Shown here: piece after piece, positions 1 to 9,300 of the stretch
How positions within the stretch are numbered: the stretch's first letter is position 1
Layout: every line of letters starts with the position of its first letter
Assembly (NCBI GenBank): GCA_934597175.1
Contig: CAKTQR010000011.1
Span: 1 to 61,221 of the forward strand
DNA length: 61,221 bases
Direction: 5' to 3'
Origin: an uncultured Oscillospiraceae bacterium
GTDB taxonomy: Bacteria; Bacillota; Clostridia; Oscillospirales; Oscillospiraceae
Position numbers and translations under genes: made by a program
Notes under the pieces: generated by a model
Seen by the model: the letters and a program-made list of their open reading frames with translations, nothing else
The model's database searches: none
What the model was told of the DNA's origin: nothing

Positions 1-161
1 ATGTAACATCGGACGGCGTTTATTATAAAGCAGACGCTGAGCACCGCCTGTGTCACAGCCCAAGCGGTGTGTCCCCGGGAGAAATTATCGCAGGCGATAG
101 CCGCCCATATGACAGCGCCGACTACCCATGCCACAACATTCATAATGCCCTTTTTATCCAT
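1..161 (-). CDS. Partial small membrane protein, paralogue of its neighbour
   Basis: The minus strand reads an open frame from ATG at 161 to the window edge, beginning MDKKGIMNVVAWVVGAV. A GGAGGCG ribosome binding site lies 6 bases upstream. The visible 53 residues hold two hydrophobic stretches with a short polar turn between them, so a two-helix membrane microprotein is likely. It aligns along its whole length with the next gene upstream (180-356), sharing the MDKK start, VxxWxxGxVxWAxxAC and the second hydrophobic helix. The two are therefore a tandem duplication, 18 bases apart and probably co-transcribed. No family is recognised. The C-terminus is outside the window. Confidence 0.6.
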   Translation of the reverse strand, partial: MDKKGIMNVVAWVVGAVIWAAIACDNFSRGHTAWAVTQAVLSVCFIINAVRCY

Positions 162-179
162 TTACCACGCCTCCGATCA

Positions 180-356
180 TTATTTCTTGGCTCTTATATA
201 GCTCTCAACGACCTTTACGACGGAAATAACACTTATCAGCGCCACCATCGCTCCCATGTTGGCGTCGCCCTGAGCGAAATAGTAGCAGGCTGCTATAGCC
301 CACACGACCGTACCGGCTATCCAGCCGACGATTCTTAAAATGTCCTTCTTATCCAT
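180..356 (-). CDS. Small two-helix membrane protein (58 residues)
   Basis: A short hydrophobic protein beginning MDKKDILRIVGWIAGTVVWA and ending in a positively charged ESYIRAKK tail. An upstream in-frame ATG exists at 404, but the start at 356 is preferred. GGGGTG lies 6-7 bases before it, and the start then aligns exactly with the paralogue at 1-161. Two predicted transmembrane helices (about residues 5-22 and 30-50) are separated by a small polar loop. The function is unknown. Tandem copies of such microproteins occur near envelope and stress genes in Clostridia, but no role can be assigned here. It is divergent from the MarR operon. Confidence 0.6.
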   Translation of the reverse strand: MDKKDILRIVGWIAGTVVWAIAACYYFAQGDANMGAMVALISVISVVKVVESYIRAKK

Positions 357-423
357 TAACTTCACCCCATTTTTAAATATATTCTCTAAATTCAAAGTTG
401 TCAAATTGTTAAAAAACTTACCC

Positions 424-452
424 TTGACTTTGGTGAAATTGCGAAGTAGAAT
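424..452 (+). promoter_or_regulatory. Sigma-A promoter of the marR-MATE-phosphoesterase operon
   Basis: TTGACT (424-429), a 17-base spacer and TAGAAT (447-452) lie 46 bases before the marR start codon, a good housekeeping promoter match. Confidence 0.7.
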
Positions 453-486
453 AGTACGGTATTTGGACTAAAATGTTTTCGTACTA
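452..486 (+). promoter_or_regulatory. Inverted repeat, candidate MarR operator
   Basis: TAGTACG (452-458) and CGTACTA (480-486) form perfect 7-base arms separated by 21 bases. They start at the last base of the -10 box and cover the presumed transcription start, up to the ribosome binding site AAGGAG. Binding here would block the operon, so autorepression by the adjacent MarR protein is inferred. Confidence 0.45.
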
Positions 487-497
487 AGGAGAGCGCT

Positions 498-935
498 ATG
501 GATAACACCGCCGAGTACATTCAGGAATACTGCTCGTGCCTGCACGAATGGGACGCAGCCTACGAGGACTACGCCAAGTCCGTAGGGCTGAGCTACACAA
601 GTCTTTGCATCCTAAGCGAAATTTACAGGTCGGACGGCTGCACGCAAAAGCAGCTTTGCTCGCTGTGCTTTTTGCCGAAGCAGACGGTCAATGCCGCCGT
701 CACGGGGTTTTCTAACAAGGGCTGGCTGCGGATGCAGGAGCTTCCCGAGGACAGGCGCAACAAAACGCTGCATCTGACCGAGCTCGGCAGAAGCGAGACC
801 GCACGCATTCTGCAAAATTTGCAGGAATGCGACCGCATTGCGATAAGCTCGTTGACCGAGGACGAGCAGGAGCAGCTCCTCTCGCTCACCCGCCGATACA
901 TGTCGGCGTGCATTAGCGCAATGAAAAAGCTTTGA
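498..935 (+). CDS. MarR-family transcriptional regulator
   Basis: 145 residues, the usual MarR size, with a winged helix-turn-helix over residues about 35-100. CTQKQLCSLCFLPKQTV is the helix-turn-helix. LPEDRRNKTLHLTELG is the typical wing with its conserved D-x-R. AAGGAG lies 6 bases before the ATG. It heads an operon with a MATE efflux pump and a membrane phosphoesterase. MarR proteins usually repress neighbouring efflux genes and release DNA when they bind a small, often toxic or phenolic, ligand. The inverted repeat over its own start site fits autorepression. The ligand is unknown. The cysteines in CSLCF could give redox sensing, but that is speculative. Confidence 0.85.
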   Translation: MDNTAEYIQEYCSCLHEWDAAYEDYAKSVGLSYTSLCILSEIYRSDGCTQKQLCSLCFLPKQTVNAAVTGFSNKGWLRMQELPEDRRNKTLHLTELGRSETARILQNLQECDRIAISSLTEDEQEQLLSLTRRYMSACISAMKKL

Positions 936-954
936 CACACTTAGAGGTAAACAC

Positions 955-2304
955 ATGAATCCGGAAATGAAGCTTGAGCATGAGGTAAGCTTCCGCTGGC
1001 TGATACTTTTTGCTCTGCCGACTATATTCTCAAGCATTTTTGAAAACATATATTCCGCCGTTGACGGCATCTTTATCGCCCGCTTCGTCGACACGGATGC
1101 ACTTTCGGCGATAAACATCGTCATGCCGATGATCGGTCTGTCGCTGGCGCTGGGCATGATGTTCGGCACGGGCGGCAATGCGCTCGTTGCCAAAAAGATA
1201 GGCATGGGCAAGCTAGAGGAGGCCCGTGAGGACTTTTCGCTGCTCATTGCCGTGGCGTTCGGCTTTTGCATCGTGCTGGCGGCGCTATGCTTTGTCTTCC
1301 TCGACCCGCTGTGCCGCTTCCTCGGCTCGGATGAGGCGCTGCTGGGCTACTGCCGTGAGTACATGGTGCCGGTACTGCTGATGCTGCCGTTTGCGGTGTT
1401 CGGCATGATGTTCCACTTAAGCTTCATAACCGTCGGCAAGGCGGGCTTGGGCGCATTTCTCGCCGTGCTCGGCGGCGTGCTGAACATCGTGCTCGACTGG
1501 CTGTTCATCGCCGTGTTTCACTGGGGACTTGCGGGTGCAGCTATCGCAACGAGCATCGGCTACGCCGTGCAGTCGCTCGTAGGCGCTGTGTGGTTTTGCG
1601 TCAACCGCAAGCAGGTGCTGTACATCGTTAAGCCGAAATGGCGCTCGAAAACCATCATCGACAGTTGCGTGAACGGCTCGTCGGAGATGGTAAGCGTCCT
1701 TGCGTTCTCGGTCATCACGATACTGTTTAACCGCATCCTCATGGACATCGGCGGCTCGGACGGCGTTGCCTCGCTGACTATCATCTGGTACGCTCAGGGT
1801 CTGTTCGGCGGCCTGTTCAGGGGCTATATAAACGGCATCTCCTCCGTCGTGAGCTACAACCTCGGCCGTGGGGATAAGCTTCGTCTGTCGAAGGCCTTCC
1901 GCATCAGCGTTTGGACGCTTTTGGGCACCTCCGTCGTCGTCACCGCAATCAGCTACATCTTCGGCGGTGTGGTCGTCGACTTCTTTGCAAAGGGCAATGC
2001 GCATGTTGCCGAGGTCGCACTGCATGGCTTTAATATCGTCGCCGTGAGCTTTGCGATGATGGCGTTCAATGTCTTTGCCTCGGGCTGGTTTACCGCCCTG
2101 AACGACGGCAAGACCTCGGCGATACTCTCGTTCTGCCGCACGATGCTGTTCATGGTCGTGCCGGTGCTCATCCTGCCGGGGCTTCTGGGCATCGACGGTG
2201 TGTGGCTATCACTCATGGTCGGCGAGCTTTTGAGCCTTGTTATGGCCGTCTTCTACTTTATTAAATATAGAGACATGTGGCGTGCGCCGAGCGCCGCCGA
2301 GTAA
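955..2304 (+). CDS. MATE-family multidrug/toxin efflux transporter
   Basis: 449 residues with about 12 hydrophobic segments in two similar halves, the hallmark of the MATE fold. The N-terminal region ALPTIFSSIFENIYSAVDGIF matches the conserved start of the DinF/NorM-like group, and GTGGNALVAKKIGMG is the typical loop after helix 2. MATE pumps expel cationic drugs, dyes or metabolites using a Na+ or H+ gradient. The gene follows marR by 19 bases with GAGGT upstream and is followed after 15 bases by the phosphoesterase, so all three are probably one transcript. The substrate cannot be predicted. Confidence 0.88.
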   Translation: MNPEMKLEHEVSFRWLILFALPTIFSSIFENIYSAVDGIFIARFVDTDALSAINIVMPMIGLSLALGMMFGTGGNALVAKKIGMGKLEEAREDFSLLIAVAFGFCIVLAALCFVFLDPLCRFLGSDEALLGYCREYMVPVLLMLPFAVFGMMFHLSFITVGKAGLGAFLAVLGGVLNIVLDWLFIAVFHWGLAGAAIATSIGYAVQSLVGAVWFCVNRKQVLYIVKPKWRSKTIIDSCVNGSSEMVSVLAFSVITILFNRILMDIGGSDGVASLTIIWYAQGLFGGLFRGYINGISSVVSYNLGRGDKLRLSKAFRISVWTLLGTSVVVTAISYIFGGVVVDFFAKGNAHVAEVALHGFNIVAVSFAMMAFNVFASGWFTALNDGKTSAILSFCRTMLFMVVPVLILPGLLGIDGVWLSLMVGELLSLVMAVFYFIKYRDMWRAPSAAE

Positions 2305-2319
2305 AAGGGGGTAATTTTC

Positions 2320-3450
2320 GTGCTTTGGTTTATCATGTTCGGCGGGCTTATCCTGCTGTGTCTTGCCGGTATGGTGTATCTCATCTTCTGCGTGCGCAGG
2401 CTGGGCTTTGTTACAAAGCTCACGCACGGCAGCAAAGCCGCCGCCTGGGCAGTGGGCGCTGCAACAGTTGCGCTCCCGACGGCGGTCATTTGGCTTGCGT
2501 GGGGTTATATTAATGCGCTCATCGTGCTGCTGCACATTGCGCTGTTCGTTTTGCTTGCAAAGCTCATCTTCAAAAAGTTCAGGTTTGCCGGGACTGTCGC
2601 CCTCGTGCTGGCGGTCGTGTACCTCACCGTCGGCTATGTGCAGGTAAACAATGTATGGCAGAAAGACTACACCGTGACGACCGATAAGGCAGTCGGCCCG
2701 CTGCGTGTCGCCCTCATCGCCGACTCCCATGTCGGCACGACCTTTGACGGTGAGGGCTTAGCGCCGCACATTGAGGAGATAAACAAGCAAAATCCCGACA
2801 TCGTCGTCGTGACCGGCGACTTTGTCGACGAGGACACGAGCCGGGACGATATGGTCGCCGCCTGCCGTTCGCTCGGCAAAGCAACGCCGAAGTTCGGTAC
2901 ATATTTCGTGTTCGGCAACCACGACAAGGGCCTGTACTCAAACGGCGAGCGTGGCTACACGGGCGACGATCTTGTTGCCGAGCTTGAGAAAAACGGCGTC
3001 ACCGTTTTGCAGGACGAGACCGTGCTCATCGACGGAAGATTTTATCTCGTCGGCAGGCAGGACGCCTCGGAGGAGCGTGACTTCGGCGGCAGCCGTGCAA
3101 GCATCGCCGAGCTTGCAGGTGCGCTCGACAGGTCGAAGTATTCCATCGTTCTCGACCACCAGCCGAGAGACTACGATGCCGAAGCCGCAGCGGGCGTTGA
3201 CCTCGTGCTGTCCGGTCACACCCACGGCGGGCAAATGTTCCCGCTCATGCTTTTCATGCGCTGGTTTCACATCGGCGACGACAATGTTTACGGTCTTGAG
3301 TCCTCGCATTTGGGAGACGACAATGTCTACGGCTTTGAAAACCACGACCGCACCGATTTCATCGTCACCTCCGGCATCTCCGACTGGGCGATACAGTTCA
3401 AAACCGGCTGCCGCTCGGAATATGTCATCGTCGATATACAAGGCAAATAA
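2320..3450 (+). CDS. Membrane-anchored metallophosphoesterase
   Basis: 376 residues starting at GTG with AAGGGGG just upstream. Residues 1-110 contain about four transmembrane helices. The rest is a calcineurin-type phosphoesterase with all metal motifs in order: ADSH, GDFVDE, GNHD and SGHTHGGQ. This is the YkuE/YaeI-like group, metal-dependent phosphohydrolases at the membrane. One peculiarity lies near residues 318-345, just before NHDRTDFIVTSG. The short segment GDDNVYGLE recurs as GDDNVYGFE after four residues, a small in-frame tandem duplication. It is the last gene of the marR operon and is followed by a strong terminator. The physiological substrate is unknown. Confidence 0.85.
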   Translation: MLWFIMFGGLILLCLAGMVYLIFCVRRLGFVTKLTHGSKAAAWAVGAATVALPTAVIWLAWGYINALIVLLHIALFVLLAKLIFKKFRFAGTVALVLAVVYLTVGYVQVNNVWQKDYTVTTDKAVGPLRVALIADSHVGTTFDGEGLAPHIEEINKQNPDIVVVTGDFVDEDTSRDDMVAACRSLGKATPKFGTYFVFGNHDKGLYSNGERGYTGDDLVAELEKNGVTVLQDETVLIDGRFYLVGRQDASEERDFGGSRASIAELAGALDRSKYSIVLDHQPRDYDAEAAAGVDLVLSGHTHGGQMFPLMLFMRWFHIGDDNVYGLESSHLGDDNVYGFENHDRTDFIVTSGISDWAIQFKTGCRSEYVIVDIQGK

Positions 3451-3464
3451 GCTAATATTATTAG

Positions 3465-3511
3465 GGAAATCCACACTTTCTAATAGCAAGTGTGGATTTC
3501 CTTAGTTTTTT
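3465..3511 (+). terminator. Rho-independent terminator of the marR operon
   Basis: Fourteen-base perfect stem, GGAAATCCACACTT (3465-3478) with AAGTGTGGATTTCC (3488-3501), a 9-base loop, then a T-run at 3506-3511. Confidence 0.9.
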
Positions 3512-3555
3512 ATTCTTCTGCTCGTCAACAAAAAAGCACTATCAGTTTCAAATCG

Positions 3556-4608
3556 CTACAATTCGATTCCTTTTTCCTTAGCGGCGGCTTTAAGTTTAAT
3601 GAAGTTTTTTGTGTTTTGATTTCTCATGCGCCTGTAGCCTGATAGTGATTTGGGGCAAATCTCCGGTAAATTATTTTGAAGCCATACATAGTTGCGTTCA
3701 TCTATTCCACGCTGTATTTCAATTTCAATTGCTTGCTCCCACAGCAGTCGCTGTCGCTCACGCTCTGACTTGACTTTCTTTTGGTGCTCAAATGCAGCGT
3801 GTATATCCTCAGGCGGTCTGTCATCCACAAATGGTCGATTGCTGTATGCAATAATGTCATGTGTGTATCTTTCGTTTGCAATTTTTTGGACGCTTAATGT
3901 GCTTTCAAGATCTGGATTTGTAACTCCGTGTATGTATGGATAAAAATTATGACCACAGCGAGGGTGTATCGCACCATATTTCCAAAACGCATCCGGTATT
4001 CGAGGGAAAATTCTAGATTTGCCAGTCAGCGAAAACACACGACCTTGATATTTTGCGCATTCTGAGCAAGACATACCATGGACATCTAATATAACGAGAT
4101 CTGTCTGGGATGACTTTGCTGAATCCAAAACAGTCTTTATCATCGTATCTCTTTCGCAGTAAAGGCTATCACTGTCCCAATCACGAACATCAAAAAATGA
4201 GTCAATCTTCGCCTTTTCCTTTCTTGCCTCGTCAACTCGACCTACTCGCACCAAAAGGCGTACAAGCGAATAGTAGTCATCACGCCTATAGCCATTTCGG
4301 CAATAAAAGCGTATTTCATTAGATTTCTTTAAGCAAGCGATTGCTAATTCAATTTTACCAAGCTTTTCGTATTCCCCGCTTTTTTGCTGCAAGTAGTAGT
4401 CGATATCGCCGGTATAGCTAGGCACCCCACCACCTTTATGAACGCTTGCATTTGATGGTATAGAGTTAATCCCTTTGATTGTCTTTAAATTGTACTGTTT
4501 CTCAAGTTTTGTATTTTCATTTTTTCGCAAATCACTGTATTTGTCGGGCGTGAGTTCTGTAACTTCATTTTCCTTTTGTTTCAATTTTAGAAAATTCAAA
4601 AATTTCAT
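3556..4608 (-). CDS. Orphan protein with phage minor-capsid (MuF-like) Cys/His domain
   Basis: 350 residues, clearly AT-richer and with different codon use from its neighbours, suggesting transfer. Residues about 70-150 are helical and look TPR-like (SGEYEKLGKIELAIACLKKS). Around residues 175-230 sits CSECAKYQGRVFSL, then HPRCGHNFYPY. This C-x2-C ... HP-x-CGH-x2-PY pattern matches phage minor capsid protein 2/MuF C-terminal zinc-like motifs. The C-terminal third is charged and coiled-coil-like. There are no other phage genes nearby, so it is either a prophage relic or a domesticated or toxin-associated MuF-type protein. An in-frame TGA lies just upstream of the chosen ATG. GAGGTG is about 15 bases away, and a TATAAT lies further upstream. 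Function is unknown. Confidence 0.6.
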   Translation of the reverse strand: MKFLNFLKLKQKENEVTELTPDKYSDLRKNENTKLEKQYNLKTIKGINSIPSNASVHKGGGVPSYTGDIDYYLQQKSGEYEKLGKIELAIACLKKSNEIRFYCRNGYRRDDYYSLVRLLVRVGRVDEARKEKAKIDSFFDVRDWDSDSLYCERDTMIKTVLDSAKSSQTDLVILDVHGMSCSECAKYQGRVFSLTGKSRIFPRIPDAFWKYGAIHPRCGHNFYPYIHGVTNPDLESTLSVQKIANERYTHDIIAYSNRPFVDDRPPEDIHAAFEHQKKVKSERERQRLLWEQAIEIEIQRGIDERNYVWLQNNLPEICPKSLSGYRRMRNQNTKNFIKLKAAAKEKGIEL

Positions 4609-4762
4609 AAGCGTCTGTCACCGTCACCTCAAGAAGATAATGTCATTATAATATCACTAAATTGAGCAAATTGCTACCACATTAACTACACCAACTATAC
4701 CGGATACATCGCTTTTCTTAGTTTGCCATTATAAGAGTGTATGCATTTTAAACTCAAGGCGT

Positions 4763-4794
4763 AAAAAATCCCGCTCATGTGAGCGGGATTTTTG
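4763..4794 (-). terminator. Terminator of the YibE/F gene
   Basis: ATCCCGCTCA (4768-4777) pairs with TGAGCGGGAT (4780-4789), flanked by A- and T-runs on both sides, so it can work in both directions. It lies directly after the stop codon of the minus-strand gene. Confidence 0.85.
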
Positions 4795-4800
4795 CAATAT

Positions 4801-5982
4801 TTAACCGTGTTTCTTTTCCTTTGTCAGCAGTACGGAGCTTATGAGCGCCGTCAGCGGGACGGAGAGTATAACGCCTATGCTGCTTGAAATGCCGCTCACG
4901 ACCTCGATCGCAAGGTACGACGAGCTTATGAGCTGATGCGGGCTGAGGCTCAGCGAGTACAGGTAAATGACCAGCGCAAAGCCGCTGCCCAAAAACGCAA
5001 GTATCAGCGTATTGGTCATCGTACCGACCATGTCACGGCCGATGTTCATGCCCGAGCGGAAAAGCTCCTTTGCGTTCATCTGCGGGGCGACCGTGTGCAC
5101 CTCGGTGAGCGCCGAGGCAATGCTCATGGCAACATCCATCACAGCGCCCAGTGCACTTATGACAATGCCGCCGACCAGAAGCCCCTGAAGTCCGATTGGC
5201 GTGCCGGTCTGCCTAAGCTGCAAAAGCGGCTCAACATCGGCAAGGCGCAGACCGCTTATGCGTGCAAGCTTTTGCGCAAGCAGGCCGAACAGCAGTGCAA
5301 TTGCCGTGCCGGCGATAGTGCCGAGCATGGCGCAGACGCTCTTGCGTCCCGTGCCGCTGAGTATCACCATCGTGACCACGGTTATGTATGCGCACACGAG
5401 GAACACCGTCAGCAGCGTGGGTGCACCCTTAATGAGCAGCGGAATGACGAGCCAGAACAGGCAGGCAAGCGTAATGGCGAGAGCGACAAGCGATTTTGCG
5501 CCGACCTTGCCGCCGACAAGCACCGTGACAAGCACGAACGCCAAAGCTATTATGATAAGTACGGTCGTGCGGTTATACTCATACACCGTTGCCGTGTGGC
5601 TTCCGTCGGAGTAGGTGGAGATAAGAAGCGTCACGCCGTCGCCGGCCTCGACCCTGCCGCCGTAGAGTGGGCCTACATAGTTGCTGACCTGCAAAGTCTC
5701 GCCCTTGTACTGGCCGGTTTTCACCTCGGCAAGCAGAAGCTGCTCGCCACGCAGAGCATTGTCCGCCGTGGGGTCTGTAAAGGTGGTATCCGACAGGACG
5801 GTGGTCACCACGCCGTTTTCATACTCGGCATAGTCGCCCTCCGTGACCTTTGTTGCGTCCCCGGGCGCAGCGATGACACGCAGCACGACAAATATCACGA
5901 GTGCCGCCGCAAGCACGATGATGCTCATGCGGTTATCCTTGAGCCACTGTTTAAAATTTCGCCGAGGAGCGAGCTTTTTCAT
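4801..5982 (-). CDS. YibE/F family multi-pass membrane protein
   Basis: 393 residues. An N-terminal helix (about 18-37) is followed by an extracytoplasmic domain of about 100 residues, then about seven transmembrane helices. The membrane half carries the YibE/F signature: VGGKVGAKSLVALA, LSGTGRKSVCAMLGT and NMGRDMVGTMTNTL-like text (here MNIGRDMVGTMTNTLILAF). YibE/F proteins are widespread in Bacillota. They are proposed transporters, but no substrate is established. The gene is monocistronic, with a good sigma-A promoter at 6014-6042, a G-rich ribosome site before ATG 5982, and its own terminator. It is divergent from the giant surface protein. Confidence 0.85.
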   Translation of the reverse strand: MKKLAPRRNFKQWLKDNRMSIIVLAAALVIFVVLRVIAAPGDATKVTEGDYAEYENGVVTTVLSDTTFTDPTADNALRGEQLLLAEVKTGQYKGETLQVSNYVGPLYGGRVEAGDGVTLLISTYSDGSHTATVYEYNRTTVLIIIALAFVLVTVLVGGKVGAKSLVALAITLACLFWLVIPLLIKGAPTLLTVFLVCAYITVVTMVILSGTGRKSVCAMLGTIAGTAIALLFGLLAQKLARISGLRLADVEPLLQLRQTGTPIGLQGLLVGGIVISALGAVMDVAMSIASALTEVHTVAPQMNAKELFRSGMNIGRDMVGTMTNTLILAFLGSGFALVIYLYSLSLSPHQLISSSYLAIEVVSGISSSIGVILSVPLTALISSVLLTKEKKHG

Positions 5983-6013
5983 CCAAAAAGACCCCCCATT
6001 TCATTTTACATTC

Positions 6014-6042
6014 AGCATAGCAATTTTGTCTGTCCCTGTCAA
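6014..6042 (-). promoter_or_regulatory. Sigma-A promoter of the YibE/F gene
   Basis: On the minus strand TTGACA (6042-6037), a 17-base spacer and TATGCT (6019-6014), about 32 bases before the start codon. The remaining 5983-6300 gap holds only this promoter, a weak extended -10 (TGTTAAAAT, 6098-6106) for the plus-strand gene, and a long leader with no recognised riboswitch. Confidence 0.7.
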
Positions 6043-6300
6043 GCTCGTAAAAAGTGCGTAAAGGGGCAAAAATTATGTAGCTTTTACGGAAACGGTATGT
6101 TAAAATGGTAGTATCAACTAGTATGGTTTGCTCCGGTTTATGGCTCAATCTGCGTTTTAGGACAAGTTTTGCCTTAGCTTCGGCAACACCCCCTAATTTG
6201 CAGATCGTCATTCGTCTGTTTTTGCAGGCGAGGGCGATTTTTTTCAATTTTCCGGAACGGGCCAAAAACGGAGAGGTTGAATCAAAAAGGAGGTCCTTTG

Positions 6301-9300
6301 ATGAAAGCAACAAAAGGCAGACGAATTTTAAGCGCTCTGCTGTCGCTGCTCATGCTGGTCTCGCTGCTGCCGATCTCGGTACTGGCGGATGACACCACAG
6401 CTGAGCCTGCGACATGGGAAAAGGTCGCTTTTGCCGACATCACGGCTGACGACACCGTTGCCATCACCATGACTAAGGGCGACACCACTTGGGTGCTGCC
6501 GAATACCGGTGATGCAAAGAAAGCGGCGGCTGCGATAACCGGCACGGTCGACAAAGACACGCTGACGACCGCAGCACCAAACAACTACGGTTGGAAGGTC
6601 GTTAAGTCGACCGACACATTCCAGCTCATTTCCGCTGCCGACAGTGGAAAGTATCTGTACTCCATATCCTCCAACAACGGTATTCGCCAAGGCACCGGCG
6701 ACAACCGTGACTGGAAAGTGGATGCAGATTCCGGCTATCTTTACAATGTTGGACTTGGTCGCTATGTCGGCGTTTACAACGCTCAGGATTGGCGCAGCTA
6801 CACTTCCCTTCACGCCAACATTGCAAGCCAGACGCTGAACTTCTGGAAGCTCAACACCGCTGCCGCCCGTGAAAGCGGCATAGTCACCGATCTGAGCACC
6901 CTCAAGGACGGCGACACCGTTGTGGTGTTTAACCCCAATGCTAAGAAAGCAATGTCCGCCGATGCAACGGGTACATATTACCGTGCAGGCAAGGATATTA
7001 AGATCGACGGCAATACCGTTACCGGCTACGGTGATACCGAGCTGTGGACCGTTAACATCAATGCCGACGGCACCTACACTTTCTCAACGGCTGACGGCAA
7101 GAAGCTTTCCATGAACGCAGACCGCAACAGTCTGCCTCTTGACGAGGTCAATGACACTTGGAATATCAAGACGGCAGCTACCGCAGATTGCTTCTATCTC
7201 ATAAATGCAAACCGTCCCACCTACTATGTTGAGTGGTTTGTAAACTCCAGCAAGGGCTTTGAGGAGTTCACGACCTACACCTACAATGCTTCGAGTGAAA
7301 ATCTCTATGCTCTGCAGCTGTATCTCGTTATCAGGGACGAAACTCCCGATCCCACGCCCGAACCCACACCTGCGCTTGCAGACGGCAAGTATGTCATCTA
7401 TAACCCGGGCAGCGGCAAGGCAATGTCCGCCGATGCGACCGGAACCTACTACCGTGCTGGCAAGGATGTCACCGTGACTAACGGCAAGGTGGCAGAGCCC
7501 GCCGAGGATCTCATTTGGACGGTCACCTCCGAAAACGGCGTGTACACCATCACGACCGCAGACGGCAAGAAGCTTTCCATGAACGCAGACCGCAACAGTC
7601 TGCCTCTCGACGAAGTCAACGACACTTGGACGGTCAAAGAGGCGACCACCGATGGCTGCTTCTACCTCATAAATGCAAACCGTCCCACCTACTATGTTGA
7701 GTGGTTCGTAAATTCCAGCAAGGGCTTTGAGGAGTACACGACCTACACCTACAAGGCCTCAAGCGAGAGTCTTTATGCTCTGCAGTTCATCCCCGTCGAG
7801 CAACCCTTGGTTCCCGACGGCAAGTATGTCATTTATAATCCCGACAGCGGCAAGGCAATGTCCGCCGATGCAACCGGTACCTACTACCGTGCAGGCAAGG
7901 ATGTCACCGTGACTAACGGCAAGGTGAGCAATCCCGCCTCCGATCTGGTCTGGAATGTCAGCTCCAGCGACGGTGTGTACACCATTACCACCTCCGACGG
8001 CAAAAAGCTTTCCATGAACGCAGACCGCAACAGCCTGCCTCTTGACGAGGTCAACGACACTTGGACGGTCAAAGAGGCTACTACCGACGGCTGCTTCTAC
8101 CTCATAAATGCAAACCGTCCCACCTACTATGTTGAGTGGTTTGTAAACTCCAGCAAGGGCTTTGAGGAGTTCACGACATACACCTACAAAGCTTCAAGCG
8201 AGAACCTCTATGCTCTGCAATTCATCCCCGTTGACGGCGGCTCGGATACGCCCGCAGGCGGTCTACCCGAGGCAGGCAGCGAAGTCGTTATCTATAACGC
8301 CAACGCCGGAGCAGTTCTCGCCGCTCAGGATAATAACACCGACAGCCCGTCGATACTCAAGGCCGCTGCTACCATCGAGGACGGCAAGGCCACATGTGCT
8401 AACGGCGCAGTAGTGTTCACCGTTGAGAAAAACGGCGACTACTACCGCTTCTACAACAAGACCTACGGCTACCTGTGCGCAAACGGCACGGGCAACAACG
8501 CCTTCTATACCCAGACCGCAAGCGACGATGCCGATTGGCTGGTGCGCACCTGCTCCGGCGGCGTCGGCGGTTTTGAGATGGAAAGCCGCACTGCAAAGTA
8601 CAACGACAAGTACAGCCAGTGGCTGGAGTACTATAACGACAGCTTCAAGGTCTACTCCATGTACAATGTCACCGACTACACCATCTACTCGTTTAACTTC
8701 TACCCCGTTACGGGTACCACTATCGTGGACGGCATCGTGAATAAGCCCGGCTTCGACTTCGGCACTGTGCTTCCTGCATATGTCGGTCAGGACTACGCGC
8801 TGACCTTCACCGTAGACGCCCCCTTCGGTGTCAATGGCAATATAAAAGCATGGCTGAGTGACGGCACCTCACTTAGCGTCGTCAAGAACGAAGACGGCAG
8901 CTACACCATCAACATCCCCGACGCTCTCGTTCAGGGCGATAAGCTCACCGTCTCCGTCAAAGGCGTGGACAACAAGTACATCCCCATCAACGGCACAGTC
9001 GAGATCGAGGTCAAGGACGACCCGTCCGTCATCGACCCGATGCCCGCCTCCCGCTCCGAGACCGGCAGCGAGAAGCGCCCGACCATCGGTGCGACCGTCG
9101 TAAACGCAGGCACTGATCCCACGATCGAGATGACCGTGAACGGCGCAGTCGTCAAGGCGACCGTCGCAGACGGCAAGATAAGCTACACTCCCGATAAGGA
9201 CATGGCAGACGGCAGAGTCGATGTGCAGGTCACCGTTACCCGCACCGACGGCAAGACCGCAACGCTCAACTGGTACTTCATCGTCGGCAAGGCACAGTAT

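Noticed and set aside
6107..6300. Cyclic-di-GMP or other riboswitch in the long leader of the surface protein gene
   Set aside because: No match to the conserved aptamer cores I know. The leader is only long and T-rich.
5951..6313. 120-codon minus-strand frame upstream of the YibE/F gene
   Set aside because: It overlaps the start of YibE/F and its promoter in another frame, with no ribosome site or recognisable product.
6907..8235. CRISPR-like array from the repeated blocks
   Set aside because: The repeats are hundreds of bases long, in frame and encode protein modules. No spacers or cas genes are present.
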